Position numbers and translations under genes: made by a program. 64,000 nucleotides of DNA from positions 1 to 64,000 of the forward strand of contig NZ_CP016177.1 in NCBI RefSeq assembly GCF_001677275.1, read 5' to 3'. The stretch comes from Vibrio breoganii (GTDB lineage Bacteria; Pseudomonadota; Gammaproteobacteria; Enterobacterales; Vibrionaceae). This document shows, one piece after another, positions 1-9,032 of the stretch (its first letter is position 1; each line of letters begins with the position of its first letter). The notes under the pieces were generated by a model. That model was not told the DNA's origin, did not search any database, and saw only the letters and a program-made list of their open reading frames with translations.

Positions 1-1404
1 TTACGATGAAAGTGTACGAATTAAGTTAGAGTAGTCTTCTTTGATGTCATGACTCTCTTCACGAAGCTGTTCAATCTTACGGCATGCATGCAGTACCGTA
101 GTATGGTCACGACCACCAAACGCATCACCAATTTCAGGCAAGCTGTGGTTGGTCAACTCTTTTGCTAGTGCCATCGCCAATTGGCGCGGACGAGCAACAG
201 AACGAGAGCGGCGCTTAGACAAGAGGTCTGCAACCTTAATCTTGTAGTATTCCGCGACGGTCTTTTGAATATTATCTATGGTGACGAGTTTCTCTTGAAG
301 TGCCAGCAAGTCACGCAGCGCTTCACGAACAAAATCGATAGTGATAGGACGGCCAGTGAAATTCGCATTCGCGATCACACGGTTCAATGCCCCTTCAAGC
401 TCACGAACATTTGAACGCAGGCGTTTAGCAATAAAGAATGCCACTTCATCCGCTAAATGAATCTGATGGTCTTCAGCCTTCTTCATCAAGATAGCGACGC
501 GAGTCTCAAGCTCTGGTGGTTCAATCGCAACCGTCAAGCCCCAGCCAAAGCGAGACTTAAGACGGTCTTCTACCCCGTTAATCTCTTTAGGATAACGATC
601 CGAGGTAAGGATAATTTGTTGATTGCCTTCTAACAGCGCATTAAAGGTGTGGAAGAACTCTTCTTGTGAACGCTCTTTGTTTGCAAAGAATTGAATGTCA
701 TCGATAAGCAAGGCATCGACGCTTCGGTAATAACGCTTAAATTCTTCTATCGCATTGTTTTGCAGAGCTTTTACCATATCTTGCACAAAACGCTCAGAGT
801 GCATATACACCACTTTTGCGTTCGGCTTGTTATCAACAATGGCATTACCTACAGCATGCAAAAGGTGAGTCTTGCCCAAACCCGTTCCACCGTATAGGAA
901 CAATGGGTTGTAGGCAGCACCTGGGTTATCAGACACTTGGCGTGCAGCCGCTAGACCCAATTGGTTCGATTTACCCTCAACGAAGTTATTGAAGCGGTGC
1001 TTCACATTTACGTTTGAACGGTAGGTGATGTCAGAAACATCACTATCGTTATCCCAAGTTTTATGCACAGGCTTACGACGCGCCAATTGTGCAGGTGCAG
1101 AGAACTCAGCAGCTACGTCAGCGGCCGACTTTCTGGCAGTCGGTGGTGGCGCTGATACCGGTTTACTGCCCACCTCAAATCTGAGGTTAGGGATATCGTT
1201 ATCACAGAATTCTTGCAGGTGGCGATTAATGCTGTTGATGTACTTATCGCGAACCCAATCCAAAACGAATCGATTTGGGGCAAATAAGGTCAGTGTGTTA
1301 CCACTTAGCTCAGCTTGAAGTGGTCGTACCCACATGCTGAATTCGGCAGCAGGAAGCTCTTCCTGAAGTTGCTGCAAACATTGAGTCCAAAGCGAAGATG
1401 ACAC
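1..1404 (-). CDS. dnaA: Chromosomal replication initiator protein DnaA
   Basis: DnaA is the AAA+ ATPase that binds DnaA boxes at oriC, opens the AT-rich element and loads DnaB helicase. The 467-residue protein is complete: an N-terminal interaction domain (about 1-90), a variable linker, an AAA+ core with Walker A GGTGLGKT (172-179) and Walker B LLIDDIQF (232-239), and a C-terminal DNA-binding domain with the DnaA signature GGRDHTTV (430-437). Translation starts at a GTG (1402-1404), in the frame that gives the usual Vibrio N-terminus SSSLW. The TAA stop lies at the window edge, so dnaN, expected next, is outside. The upstream region carries DnaA-box-like and GATC sites, suggesting autoregulation and SeqA control. 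Identity is certain. Confidence 0.98.
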   Translation of the reverse strand: MSSSLWTQCLQQLQEELPAAEFSMWVRPLQAELSGNTLTLFAPNRFVLDWVRDKYINSINRHLQEFCDNDIPNLRFEVGSKPVSAPPPTARKSAADVAAEFSAPAQLARRKPVHKTWDNDSDVSDITYRSNVNVKHRFNNFVEGKSNQLGLAAARQVSDNPGAAYNPLFLYGGTGLGKTHLLHAVGNAIVDNKPNAKVVYMHSERFVQDMVKALQNNAIEEFKRYYRSVDALLIDDIQFFANKERSQEEFFHTFNALLEGNQQIILTSDRYPKEINGVEDRLKSRFGWGLTVAIEPPELETRVAILMKKAEDHQIHLADEVAFFIAKRLRSNVRELEGALNRVIANANFTGRPITIDFVREALRDLLALQEKLVTIDNIQKTVAEYYKIKVADLLSKRRSRSVARPRQLAMALAKELTNHSLPEIGDAFGGRDHTTVLHACRKIEQLREESHDIKEDYSNLIRTLSS

Positions 1405-1743
1405 ATCGACCCCACAATACGGATTGAAAAGAAATAGAAGGACAGTAATTTTACCCCCAGATTATCAAGATCGCTAGCAAATGATCGAAGATCCAGTGCA
1501 TAAGATCGAAGTTATTCACAATTAATCTGAAAATATTGCAAAGATCTACATGATTACCCACAGAGCTATACCAAAAGCGCACGATCCTCAACCTAAGATC
1601 TAAGTTATCCCCACACTTTTTCACATTTTTATACCCGTAAAAAAGCCCTAATAACCATTCTGTTATTATTAATAACTTTTCGTTATTAGCCTAAGCTGAG
1701 CTTAGCTGTAATATTTCGCAGCATAAACACAAGGAGTAGTAGT
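1405..1743. promoter_or_regulatory. dnaA promoter region with DnaA-box-like sites and a GATC cluster
   Basis: This 339-bp gap separates the divergent dnaA and the ABC-transporter binding-protein gene. It holds one perfect TTATNCACA DnaA box (TTATTCACA, 1512-1520), two one-mismatch boxes (TTACCCACA, 1554-1562; TTATCCCCA, 1605-1613) and seven GATC sites between about 1468 and 1600. Known DnaA biology makes autoregulation and SeqA sequestration likely; that is inference here. The right half (about 1660-1690) has short AT-rich inverted repeats (TAATAAC/GTTATTA) probably within the promoter of the rightward gene. No -10/-35 pair was assigned with confidence. Confidence 0.6.
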
Positions 1744-2502
1744 ATGAAAAACTGGTTAAAAGGCTTGGTATGCGCAACCGCACTAATTGCGAGTTTAGGA
1801 CAAGCAGCTTATGCTGCAACAGAAGTAAAAGTGGGCATGTCAGGACGCTACTTCCCGTTTACTTTTGTTGAGAAAGACAAACTTCAAGGCTTTGAGGTTG
1901 ATATTTGGGACGAAATCGCTCGTCGCAATGACTACGATGTGAAATACGTTACCTCAAACTTCTCAGGCCTATTTGGCATGCTAGAAACGGGTCGCATTGA
2001 CACGATTTCAAACCAAATTACCGCAACTGAAGCGCGTAAAGCGAAATACCTATTTTCAGATGCGTATGTAGTAGACGGCGCGCAAATTACCGTGCGTAAA
2101 GGCAACGATGAAATCCAAGGCGTTGAAGACCTAGAAGGTAAAACCGTTGCTGTTAACCTAGGTTCGAACTTTGAGCAGTTGCTGCGTAACTACGACAAAG
2201 ACAACAAGATCAACATCAAGACCTATGACACGGGTATTGAACATGATGTAGCGCTAGGCCGTGCTGATGCATTTGTAATGGATCGCCTATCGGCTCTAGA
2301 GCTGATCAAAAAAACGGGTTTACCACTACAATTAGCGGGTGAACCATTTGAAACCATTGAAAATGCTATGCCATTCGTGAACAACGAAAATGGTCAGAAG
2401 CTACAGAAAGAAGTGAACGGTGCTCTAGACGCGATGCGTGAAGACGGCACTCTAGCTGAGATTTCAAATAAATGGTTTGGCGCTGATATCACTCAAAAAT
2501 AG
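1744..2502 (+). CDS. Polar amino-acid ABC transporter, periplasmic substrate-binding protein
   Basis: This is a family 3 solute-binding protein of the polar amino-acid (cystine/glutamine-type) uptake transporters; it captures substrate in the periplasm and delivers it to the permease. The 252-residue protein begins with a Sec signal peptide (K at 2 and 6, hydrophobic core 8-22, likely cleavage after AYA near residue 25). The mature part has the typical family 3 opening (VKVGMSGRYFPFTF) and the GFEVDIWDEIA motif. The start is set by an AGGAG ribosome site nine bases upstream. The permease and ATPase genes follow at once, after a hairpin at 2540-2576 that would raise the binding protein over the membrane subunits. 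Substrate cannot be fixed; the cystine type (TcyJ-like) is the best guess. Confidence 0.85.
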   Translation: MKNWLKGLVCATALIASLGQAAYAATEVKVGMSGRYFPFTFVEKDKLQGFEVDIWDEIARRNDYDVKYVTSNFSGLFGMLETGRIDTISNQITATEARKAKYLFSDAYVVDGAQITVRKGNDEIQGVEDLEGKTVAVNLGSNFEQLLRNYDKDNKINIKTYDTGIEHDVALGRADAFVMDRLSALELIKKTGLPLQLAGEPFETIENAMPFVNNENGQKLQKEVNGALDAMREDGTLAEISNKWFGADITQK

Positions 2503-2539
2503 TGTAACCATAGATTTAGCTCAGCCTAATAAGGCTTGG

Positions 2540-2576
2540 AGCCCACTATTTCTGCGGAGATAGTGGGCTTTGCTTT
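2540..2576 (+). terminator. Stem-loop with T-rich tail inside the ABC transporter operon
   Basis: A perfect 10-bp stem (AGCCCACTAT at 2540-2549, ATAGTGGGCT at 2560-2569) is followed by TTGCTTTTT. It lies between the binding-protein and permease genes. The downstream genes have no clear separate promoter, so it probably acts as a partial terminator or 3' mRNA stabiliser, as is common after binding-protein genes. Confidence 0.7.
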
Positions 2577-2598
2577 TTAAACGAAGAGATGTAACAAG

Positions 2599-3270
2599 AT
2601 GGGATTTGATTTTAACTACATGCTGGAACTGCTACCGATACTGTTTAAGTATCTAGGCACGACTATGGAGATGGCAATATGGGGCGGTATCTTTGCCCTG
2701 ATTTTAGCCCTCATCCTAGCCAATATTCGAGTGTTTAAGGTCCCAGTGCTGGATCAGCTCAGCCAGCTGTACATCAGCTTCTTTCGTGGTACACCACTGT
2801 TAGTACAGCTGTTCCTACTTTATTACGGACTGCCACAGGTATTCCCGATAATGGTGGGCATAGATGCCTTTAGTGCTGCGGTCATTGGCCTTACATTGCA
2901 CTTTGCAGCTTACATGGCAGAGAGTATTCGAGCGGCCATCATTGGTATTGATCGCAGCCAAATGGAGGCAAGCCTCTCTATTGGCATGACCACACGTCAG
3001 GCAATGCAAAGAGTCATTCTTCCACAGGCTACACGCGTCGCCCTGCCCTCTTTGATGAACTATTTCATTGATATGATCAAATCTACGTCTCTAGCATTTA
3101 CCTTAGGCGTGGCTGAAATCATGGCCAAAGCGCAAATGGAGGCATCATCTAGCTTCCGGTTCTTTGAAGCTTTCCTGGCAGTGGCATTGATCTATTGGGG
3201 TGTGGTTATCATCCTAACGCGCGTACAAATCTGGGCAGAGAATCGGTTGAATAAGGCGTACCAAAGATGA
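2599..3270 (+). CDS. Polar amino-acid ABC transporter permease
   Basis: Inner-membrane subunit of the transporter encoded by 1744-4001. The 223-residue protein has about five hydrophobic segments (around 15-40, 50-75, 85-110, 150-175 and 190-210) and the HisM/GlnP-family EAA loop: [18 protein letters not shown] (about 127-144), which docks onto the ATPase. [11 protein letters not shown] (about 63-73) is also typical. Its TGA overlaps the ATG of the ATPase gene (ATGA, 3267-3270), indicating translational coupling. Confidence 0.88.
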   Translation: MGFDFNYMLELLPILFKYLGTTMEMAIWGGIFALILALILANIRVFKVPVLDQLSQLYISFFRGTPLLVQLFLLYYGLPQVFPIMVGIDAFSAAVIGLTLHFAAYMAESIRAAIIGIDRSQMEASLSIGMTTRQAMQRVILPQATRVALPSLMNYFIDMIKSTSLAFTLGVAEIMAKAQMEASSSFRFFEAFLAVALIYWGVVIILTRVQIWAENRLNKAYQR

Positions 3271-4001
3271 TTAAACTTAAAAACATTCATAAGCGCTTTG
3301 GTGATAGTGAGATCCTCAAGGGTATCGACATCGATATCAATAAAGGGGAAATCATCGTGATTATTGGCTCTAGTGGCACGGGTAAATCTACCCTACTGCG
3401 CTGCGTTAACTTCCTTGAGCAAGCAGAGCAAGGCGAGATCAGTATCGATGATACCTATGTTAACTGTGAAAAATACAGTAAAGCCGAAGAACTGGCTTTA
3501 AGACGTAAAACAGGCTTTGTCTTCCAAAACTACGCACTGTTTGCGCATATGACGGCTCGCCAGAACATTGCAGAGGGCCTAATTACGGTTCATGGCTGGA
3601 AAAAAGACAAGGCATTGGAGCGCGCGCAGCAGATATTGGATGACATCGGCTTACAAGATAAAGGCGATAGCTACCCAGCGGCTCTATCCGGTGGTCAGCA
3701 GCAGCGAGTAGGTATCGGCCGAGCAATGGCGCTGCAGCCAGAACTGCTGTTGTTTGATGAGCCAACCTCAGCTCTTGATCCTGAATGGGTCGGTGAGGTA
3801 TTGAATTTAATGAAAAAATTGGCAAATCAGCATCAAACCATGCTGGTGGTCACCCACGAAATGCAATTTGCTCGTGAAGTCGCTGACCGAGTGATCTTCA
3901 TGGCTGAAGGCAACATTGTAGAGCAGGGAAAACCTGAGGATATCTTTGGTAATCCACAGGATCCTCGCTTGAAAAAGTTCCTAAATCAAGTTGGGATCTA
4001 A
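3267..4001 (+). CDS. Polar amino-acid ABC transporter ATP-binding protein
   Basis: ATPase subunit powering the importer of the two preceding genes, on the cytoplasmic face of the membrane. The 244 residues contain every ABC motif: Walker [10 protein letters not shown] (34-42), Q-loop at Q87 (FVFQNYALF), signature LSGGQQQR (140-147), Walker B LLLFDEP (160-166) and the H-loop histidine in VVTHEM. It belongs to the GlnQ/HisP subfamily by length and motif spacing. The start overlaps the permease stop by four bases. The next gene downstream, rpmH, has its own promoters in the 270-bp gap. Confidence 0.9.
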   Translation: MIKLKNIHKRFGDSEILKGIDIDINKGEIIVIIGSSGTGKSTLLRCVNFLEQAEQGEISIDDTYVNCEKYSKAEELALRRKTGFVFQNYALFAHMTARQNIAEGLITVHGWKKDKALERAQQILDDIGLQDKGDSYPAALSGGQQQRVGIGRAMALQPELLLFDEPTSALDPEWVGEVLNLMKKLANQHQTMLVVTHEMQFAREVADRVIFMAEGNIVEQGKPEDIFGNPQDPRLKKFLNQVGI

Positions 4002-4009
4002 TAAGATCC

Positions 4010-4037
4010 TTGTGATTTGGATTTTTACACGTATAAT
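4010..4037 (+). promoter_or_regulatory. Candidate upstream rpmH promoter
   Basis: TTGTGA (4010-4015), 16-bp spacer, TATAAT (4032-4037), just after the ABC ATPase stop. The -10 is perfect and the -35 matches 4 of 6. It would give rpmH a leader of about 230 nt. Not separated from chance by sequence alone. Confidence 0.45.
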
Positions 4038-4130
4038 CCGTCGACCGGAATTTCAGGCACGAGAATCTTAATCTGACTTCAATAGAAGCTGAGATATTAT
4101 AGATAACTTGTTTTTGAGCTAAACCAATCA

Positions 4131-4159
4131 TTGACTATTTTAAAGACAGTGATTACAAT
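4131..4159 (+). promoter_or_regulatory. Principal rpmH promoter
   Basis: TTGACT (4131-4136), an ideal 17-bp spacer, and TACAAT (4154-4159), about 112 bp before rpmH. It fits sigma-70 well and would drive the ribosomal protein/RNase P/yidDC genes. The predicted leader holds a perfect palindrome CTCTTATATATAAGAG (4191-4206) that could form a hairpin. Confidence 0.65.
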
Positions 4160-4271
4160 TCCGCCTCTTTGTTGAGAGACGTCGGTATCCCTCTTATATA
4201 TAAGAGAGAATTACAGCCCACGTCGGGTTTAACAAGAACCTAAAAACTACTGATCAGTAAAGGTAATAACC

Positions 4272-4409
4272 ATGTCTAAACGCACTTTTCAACCTTCAGT
4301 TCTAAAGCGTAAACGTACTCACGGCTTCCGTGCTCGTATGGCTACTAAGAACGGTCGTAAAGTAATTAATGCACGTCGTGCTAAAGGCCGTGCGCGCCTT
4401 TCAAAATAA
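4272..4409 (+). CDS. rpmH: 50S ribosomal protein L34
   Basis: A 45-residue, highly basic protein beginning MSKRTFQPS and ending in GRARLSK, with the conserved L34 core [12 protein letters not shown]. It is a structural protein of the large ribosomal subunit that binds 23S rRNA. Length fits the family (44-46). The gene sits directly before rnpA, the almost universal bacterial arrangement, and is preceded by a strong promoter at 4131-4159. Confidence 0.97.
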   Translation: MSKRTFQPSVLKRKRTHGFRARMATKNGRKVINARRAKGRARLSK

Positions 4410-4421
4410 TTCGCGATTATT

Positions 4422-4778
4422 TTGACTAAGTACGCGTTCAATCGGGAGTTACGTCTGTTAACTCCCGAGCATTATCAAAATGTCTTCGAAAAGGCTCATA
4501 GAGCCGGCTCCCCTCATTTCACAATCATCGCTCGTAAAAACTCTCTTACTCATCCAAGACTTGGATTAGCAGTACCTAAAAAGCAAATTAAAACTGCCCC
4601 TGGCCGTAATAGGTTCAAGAGAATCGCACGAGAAAGCTTCCGTCTTAATCAGCACAAACTTGCTAACAAAGATTTCGTTGTTATTGCAAAGAAAAGTGCC
4701 CAAGATTTAAGCAATGATGATATGTTTAAACTCTTCGATAAACTATGGCAAAGACTTTCTCGCCCTTCGCGTGGATAG
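4422..4778 (+). CDS. rnpA: Ribonuclease P protein component
   Basis: Protein subunit of RNase P, which assists the catalytic RNA in trimming the 5' ends of pre-tRNAs. The 118-residue basic protein has the family signature around [13 protein letters not shown] (62-74), which contacts the RNA, and an N-terminus like other Vibrio RnpA ([15 protein letters not shown]). The only in-frame start giving that N-terminus is a TTG at 4422, twelve bases after the rpmH stop. Weak initiation would keep RnpA well below L34. The last 34 bases overlap yidD. Confidence 0.95.
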   Translation: MTKYAFNRELRLLTPEHYQNVFEKAHRAGSPHFTIIARKNSLTHPRLGLAVPKKQIKTAPGRNRFKRIARESFRLNQHKLANKDFVVIAKKSAQDLSNDDMFKLFDKLWQRLSRPSRG

Positions 4779-5002
4779 CGATAGGTATAGTTTACCTATA
4801 TAGAGTTGGTATTAGTCCGTTCATCGGACCACGTTGTCGTTTCACCCCAACCTGCTCCGAGTACGCAATCTTGGCATTAAAAAGCCACGGATTTGTAAAA
4901 GGGTGTTGGTTATCGGGCAAACGTCTATTAAAATGCCACCCTTTGAATGATGGCGGATACGACCCTGTACCACCTAAAAACACAACAAACAGAGATAAAT
5001 AA
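4745..5002 (+). CDS. yidD: Membrane protein insertion efficiency factor YidD
   Basis: Small membrane-associated protein (85 residues) of the YidD/DUF37 family, found next to yidC and thought to help insertion of inner-membrane proteins. It has a hydrophobic/amphipathic N-terminus (about 8-25), then the signature [14 protein letters not shown] (29-42) with its cysteines, and [18 protein letters not shown] (about 59-76). The ATG at 4745 lies inside the end of rnpA, so the two are translationally coupled; yidC starts two bases after the yidD stop. Confidence 0.94.
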   Translation: MAKTFSPFAWIAIGIVYLYRVGISPFIGPRCRFTPTCSEYAILALKSHGFVKGCWLSGKRLLKCHPLNDGGYDPVPPKNTTNRDK

Positions 5003-5004
5003 CG

Positions 5005-6627
5005 ATGGGTTCTCAACGTAATATCCTGTTTATCGCATTGGCTATGGTTTCATTTTTGCTATTTCAACAATGGCAAGAATACAAAAACCCAACAGCTCCT
5101 GCGACTAACCAGGCACAATCTAGTAGCAGCTCTTTGCCAGCGCCTTCAATGGCTGACGACATGGATCCTGCTCCAGAAGCAAACCATACGGCAAGTATTG
5201 TTTCCGTAACAACAGACGTTCTCACTCTATCTATCGATGCTGTCGGTGGTGATGTGGTGTCTGCTTCATTAAATGAATACGCTGAAGAATTTGAATCTAA
5301 AGAGCGTTTCGTTCTTCTAGATAAAAAAGGCAACGAGCAGTACATTGCTCAAAGTGGCCTAATCGGTCCGCAGGGTATCGATCTAAGCAGCACTTCTCGT
5401 CCTAGCTACAAAGTAAGCGCAGACAGCTTCACTTTACCTGAAGGTCAAGATGAGCTGCGTGTACCAATGACTTACACAGCGAATGGCATTGAATACACCA
5501 AAACCTTCATCCTTAAGCGCGGCAGCTACGCAGTTGACGTGGTTTACGATGTAGCGAACAACTCTGGTGCAAATGCAACCGTTGGTATGTACGCTCACCT
5601 TCGTCAAAACCTGCAAGATGCTGGTGGTAGCCTAACAATGCCTACTTACCGTGGCGGTGCATACTCTACTGAGTCTACACGCTACAAAAAGTACAGCTTT
5701 AGCGACATGGAAGACCGTAACCTTCAACAAAACCTGCCTAACGGCGAGGGTTGGGTTGCAATGCTTGAGCACTACTTCGCTTCAGCTTGGATTCCACGTG
5801 ATGCACAAGGCGCAAGCCTTTACACTCGCGTAGTGGGTAACCTAGGTGACATCGGTGTTCGTCTTCCTAACAAGACAATCGCAAACGGTGAAACGGGTGA
5901 AATGAAGGCAACTCTATGGGTTGGTCCTAAACTTCAAAATGAAATGGCAGCGGTTGCACCTAACCTTGAGCTTGTAGTTGACTACGGCTGGTTATGGTTC
6001 ATTGCTAAACCACTTCACTGGTTGCTGTCTATGATCCAAAGTGTTGTTATCAACTGGGGTCTAGCGATTATCGTACTTACCTTCATCGTTCGTGGTGCTA
6101 TGTACCCACTAACGAGAGCTCAGTACACCTCTATGGCTAAAATGCGTATGCTGCAACCAAAATTGACAGCAATGCGTGAGCGTATCGGCGATGACCGTCA
6201 ACGCATGAGCCAAGAGATGATGGAACTGTACAAGAAAGAGAAAGTTAACCCACTGGGTGGCTGTCTACCTCTTATCCTACAGATGCCTATCTTCATCTCT
6301 CTATACTGGGCATTGATGGAATCTGTTGAACTGCGTCACTCACCGTTCTTCGGTTGGATCACTGACCTTTCGGCACAAGACCCGTACTACATCCTTCCTC
6401 TATTGATGGGTGCAAGTATGTTCCTAATCCAGAAGATGAGTCCTACGACTGTAACGGATCCAATGCAGCAGAAGATAATGACCTTTATGCCGGTTATGTT
6501 TACCTTCTTCTTCCTATGGTTCCCATCAGGTCTAGTTCTTTACTGGTTGGTATCGAACATCGTTACGCTGATTCAGCAAACGTTGATCTATAAAGGTCTA
6601 GAGAAAAAAGGCTTACACTCTAAATAG
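5005..6627 (+). CDS. yidC: Membrane protein insertase YidC
   Basis: YidC inserts and folds inner-membrane proteins alone or with SecYEG; ATP synthase subunits a and c, encoded further along this window, are classic clients. The 540-residue protein has the Gram-negative plan: an N-terminal signal-anchor helix (about 6-21), a low-complexity linker, a large periplasmic beta domain (about 55-320), and a C-terminal five-helix insertase core (about 345-535) with the [31 protein letters not shown] segment and a basic C-tail. A strong terminator follows at 6656. Confidence 0.97.
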   Translation: MGSQRNILFIALAMVSFLLFQQWQEYKNPTAPATNQAQSSSSSLPAPSMADDMDPAPEANHTASIVSVTTDVLTLSIDAVGGDVVSASLNEYAEEFESKERFVLLDKKGNEQYIAQSGLIGPQGIDLSSTSRPSYKVSADSFTLPEGQDELRVPMTYTANGIEYTKTFILKRGSYAVDVVYDVANNSGANATVGMYAHLRQNLQDAGGSLTMPTYRGGAYSTESTRYKKYSFSDMEDRNLQQNLPNGEGWVAMLEHYFASAWIPRDAQGASLYTRVVGNLGDIGVRLPNKTIANGETGEMKATLWVGPKLQNEMAAVAPNLELVVDYGWLWFIAKPLHWLLSMIQSVVINWGLAIIVLTFIVRGAMYPLTRAQYTSMAKMRMLQPKLTAMRERIGDDRQRMSQEMMELYKKEKVNPLGGCLPLILQMPIFISLYWALMESVELRHSPFFGWITDLSAQDPYYILPLLMGASMFLIQKMSPTTVTDPMQQKIMTFMPVMFTFFFLWFPSGLVLYWLVSNIVTLIQQTLIYKGLEKKGLHSK

Positions 6628-6655
6628 AGCTTAAGTTAGCCAATGTTTATAAGAG

Positions 6656-6682
6656 AAGGCGACCTTAGGGTCGCCTTTTTAT
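6656..6682 (+). terminator. Rho-independent terminator after yidC
   Basis: Nine-bp stem AAGGCGACC (6656-6664) / GGTCGCCTT (6669-6677) with loop TTAG and a T run. It ends the rpmH-rnpA-yidD-yidC unit. Its loop and inner stem match those of the atpC terminator at 20374. Confidence 0.9.
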
Positions 6683-6752
6683 TTTCTATGAATTGAGCAA
6701 CTTACTGTAGTTTAAGTATACAATTTACCTAATTATTCCAATTGAGACGAAC

Positions 6753-8114
6753 ATGACTAACGATACTATTGTGGCTCAAGCCACAGCGCCAGGACGTGGC
6801 GGAGTAGGCATAATTCGAGTTTCAGGCCCACAGGCCAACCAAGTCGCACAATTAGTCGTAGGGCGAGAGCTTCAGCCTAGGCGCGCTGAATACCTACCCT
6901 TTGTGGATGATGCTGGCGTGCAACTAGACCAAGGCATCGCACTGTACTTCCCAAACCCACACTCCTTCACTGGCGAAGATGTATTAGAGCTTCAGGGACA
7001 CGGTGGCCCAGTGGTAATGGATATGCTGATTAAGCGCATCCTGTCGATCTCAGGCATCCGTCCTGCGCGTCCAGGCGAGTTCTCTGAGCGTGCATTTCTC
7101 AATGACAAGATGGATCTGACGCAGGCAGAAGCCATTGCTGATCTGATAGATGCCAGCTCAGAAGAAGCGGCCAAATCAGCGCTACAATCACTTCAGGGTG
7201 AGTTCTCAAAGCGCATCACCACTTTAGTTGAGTCGTTGATTCATCTACGCATCTATGTGGAAGCGGCCATTGATTTTCCTGAAGAGGAAATCGACTTTCT
7301 AGCCGATGGTAAAGTAAGCACTGACTTACAAACTATCATCAACAACTTAGAAGCCGTACGCGCAGAAGCCAATCAAGGTGCAATCATGCGCGAAGGCATG
7401 AAAGTGGTGATTGCGGGTCGCCCAAATGCAGGTAAATCTAGCTTACTCAACGCCCTATCTGGCAAAGAGTCAGCCATTGTTACTGACATTGCAGGCACCA
7501 CACGTGACGTACTCAGAGAGCACATTCATATTGACGGCATGCCTCTGCATATCATCGACACCGCAGGCCTTCGTGAGGCCTCAGACGAAGTCGAGAAGAT
7601 AGGTATTGAGCGTGCTTGGGAAGAGATACAACAAGCCGATCGTGTATTGTTTATGGTGGATGGCACCACCACTGATGCCACTAACCCTCAAGAAATCTGG
7701 CCTGAGTTTGTAGATAAGTTGCCGAACAATATGGGAATGACCGTCATTCGCAACAAGGTTGACCAAACCCAAGAGACACTGGGTATTTGTCATGTGAACG
7801 ACCCTACCCTTATTCGTTTAAGCGCAAAGACGGGCCAAGGTATCTATGCCCTACGCAACCATTTAAAAGAGTGCATGGGATTCTCAGGAAACACCGAAGG
7901 TGGCTTTATGGCGCGCCGTAGGCACCTTGATGCTCTAGATAAGGCAGCAGAGCATCTGTCTATTGGTCAGCAGCAATTAGAGGGCTTTATGGCGGGTGAA
8001 ATCTTGGCGGAAGAGCTCAGGATCACTCAACAATATCTCAATGAGATCACCGGAGAGTTCAGTTCTGACGATCTTCTCGGTCGCATCTTCTCATCATTCT
8101 GTATAGGAAAATAA
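6753..8114 (+). CDS. mnmE: tRNA modification GTPase MnmE
   Basis: With MnmG (9033-10931, across oriC) it forms the cmnm5 group on U34 of certain tRNAs. The 453 residues show the N-terminal tetrahydrofolate-binding domain (1-118), a helical domain, an inserted G domain with G1 GRPNAGKS (222-229), G2-like GTTRD, G3 DTAG (269-272) and G4 NKVD (334-337), and the C-terminal CIGK whose cysteine is needed for modification. Length is as expected. mioC starts three bases after the stop, so the two are co-transcribed toward oriC. Confidence 0.97.
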   Translation: MTNDTIVAQATAPGRGGVGIIRVSGPQANQVAQLVVGRELQPRRAEYLPFVDDAGVQLDQGIALYFPNPHSFTGEDVLELQGHGGPVVMDMLIKRILSISGIRPARPGEFSERAFLNDKMDLTQAEAIADLIDASSEEAAKSALQSLQGEFSKRITTLVESLIHLRIYVEAAIDFPEEEIDFLADGKVSTDLQTIINNLEAVRAEANQGAIMREGMKVVIAGRPNAGKSSLLNALSGKESAIVTDIAGTTRDVLREHIHIDGMPLHIIDTAGLREASDEVEKIGIERAWEEIQQADRVLFMVDGTTTDATNPQEIWPEFVDKLPNNMGMTVIRNKVDQTQETLGICHVNDPTLIRLSAKTGQGIYALRNHLKECMGFSGNTEGGFMARRRHLDALDKAAEHLSIGQQQLEGFMAGEILAEELRITQQYLNEITGEFSSDDLLGRIFSSFCIGK

Positions 8115-8116
8115 AC

Positions 8117-8557
8117 ATGTCCATGATTCATTTGATCACAGGTAGCACCTTAGGTGGAGCAGAATACGTTGCCGATCATCTTAATGATTTACTGCAAGAG
8201 ATGGGTAAAGATACTGAGATACACAATCAGCCAAATCTCGATGAAATACCCGCTAAAGGGACTTGGTTAATCATTACCTCAACCCATGGTGCGGGTGATT
8301 ATCCAGAAAATATTCAGCCGTTTATTGAGCAACTTCAGCAAACGCCACCCAATACCCAGGATCTCAACTATGCGATTATCGCGATTGGTGATTCAAGCTA
8401 TGACACCTTCTGTGGTGCAGGATTGCATTGCCAGGAACTGCTTGAGGATATTGGTGCCACCCCATTATCGGAGTGCTTAACCATCGATGTTCTGCGCCAT
8501 CCAGTGCCAGAAGAGGCCGCTGAAGAGTGGTTCGAAGACCACAAACACCTGTTTTAA
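8117..8557 (+). CDS. mioC: Flavodoxin-like protein MioC
   Basis: FMN-binding flavodoxin-fold protein of 146 residues, close to E. coli MioC (147). The FMN phosphate loop is [14 protein letters not shown] (about 9-22), followed by the [10 protein letters not shown] segment (about 54-63) and a third flavin loop in [12 protein letters not shown] (about 92-103). In E. coli it is linked to biotin synthase electron supply, and its transcription enters oriC. Here too it reads toward oriC, but a terminator at 8585-8620 stands between. It is coupled to mnmE by a 2-bp gap. Confidence 0.94.
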   Translation: MSMIHLITGSTLGGAEYVADHLNDLLQEMGKDTEIHNQPNLDEIPAKGTWLIITSTHGAGDYPENIQPFIEQLQQTPPNTQDLNYAIIAIGDSSYDTFCGAGLHCQELLEDIGATPLSECLTIDVLRHPVPEEAAEEWFEDHKHLF

Positions 8558-8584
8558 GCCTGATTTACTCGTTTGAAAATAACT

Positions 8585-8620
8585 AGGCCGGTGCGCATTT
8601 TTGCTCATCGGCTTTTTTTT
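8585..8620 (+). terminator. Terminator after mioC, at the left edge of oriC
   Basis: GCCGGTG (8587-8593) pairs with CATCGGC (8606-8612; one G-U) and is followed by eight T. It should stop most mioC transcription before it enters the origin. Confidence 0.8.
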
Positions 8621-8639
8621 ACGGTTCGTTTGCTCACAA

Positions 8640-8970
8640 AGTGACCGTTAATTAACCCCCTGTTCTGTGGATAACTACATAGGTATTCAGTGATCAACCT
8701 ATAGTTATCCCAATAACAACTTATACTGATCCACCCCCTTGTGTATAAGTGCCCATTTTGATCCCAGCTAATACAGAACTAGATCCACCAGAGATCACAG
8801 CAAGTGATCCTGCCAAAGGTGTTGATCTTGTTGATCAAATACCAGTTATCCACAATAGATCCGTTGCTTAATAATAGATCTAATAAAAGATCTATATAAA
8901 GATCTTATATATATTAAGCAGAGCGTAAATTGTGTAAAACATTAAAAGCAATTTTCTAATGATCAGAAAG
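8640..8970. other. oriC: Chromosome replication origin oriC
   Basis: This non-coding stretch lies between mioC and mnmG, the conserved place of oriC in enterics and Vibrio chromosome 1. It has three perfect TTATNCACA DnaA boxes: 8666-8674 (minus strand, R4-like, mioC side), 8740-8748 (minus, TTATACACA) and 8846-8854 (plus, R1-like, beside the AT-rich element). Weaker matches include 8704-8712 (two mismatches) and 8931-8939 (one). Thirteen GATC sites lie between 8692 and 8964, far above chance and typical of Dam/SeqA control. The polarity (R4 at mioC, unwinding element at mnmG) matches E. coli oriC. An IHF or Fis site was not placed. Confidence 0.95.
8877..8915. other. DNA unwinding element of oriC
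   Basis: Three GATC-led AT-rich repeats, best read on the minus strand: GATCTTATAT at the right, then GATCTTTATATAG and GATCTTTTATTAG, resembling the E. coli 13-mers GATCTNTTNTTTT. They lie 22 bp from the R1-like DnaA box on the mnmG side and are followed by further A/T, the expected site of initial melting. Confidence 0.85.
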
Positions 8971-9032
8971 AAGGTAGAATACGCCTCCTTTTTGTTCACT
9001 CATTTCACGATAGCGATATCCGAGGCCAACTC

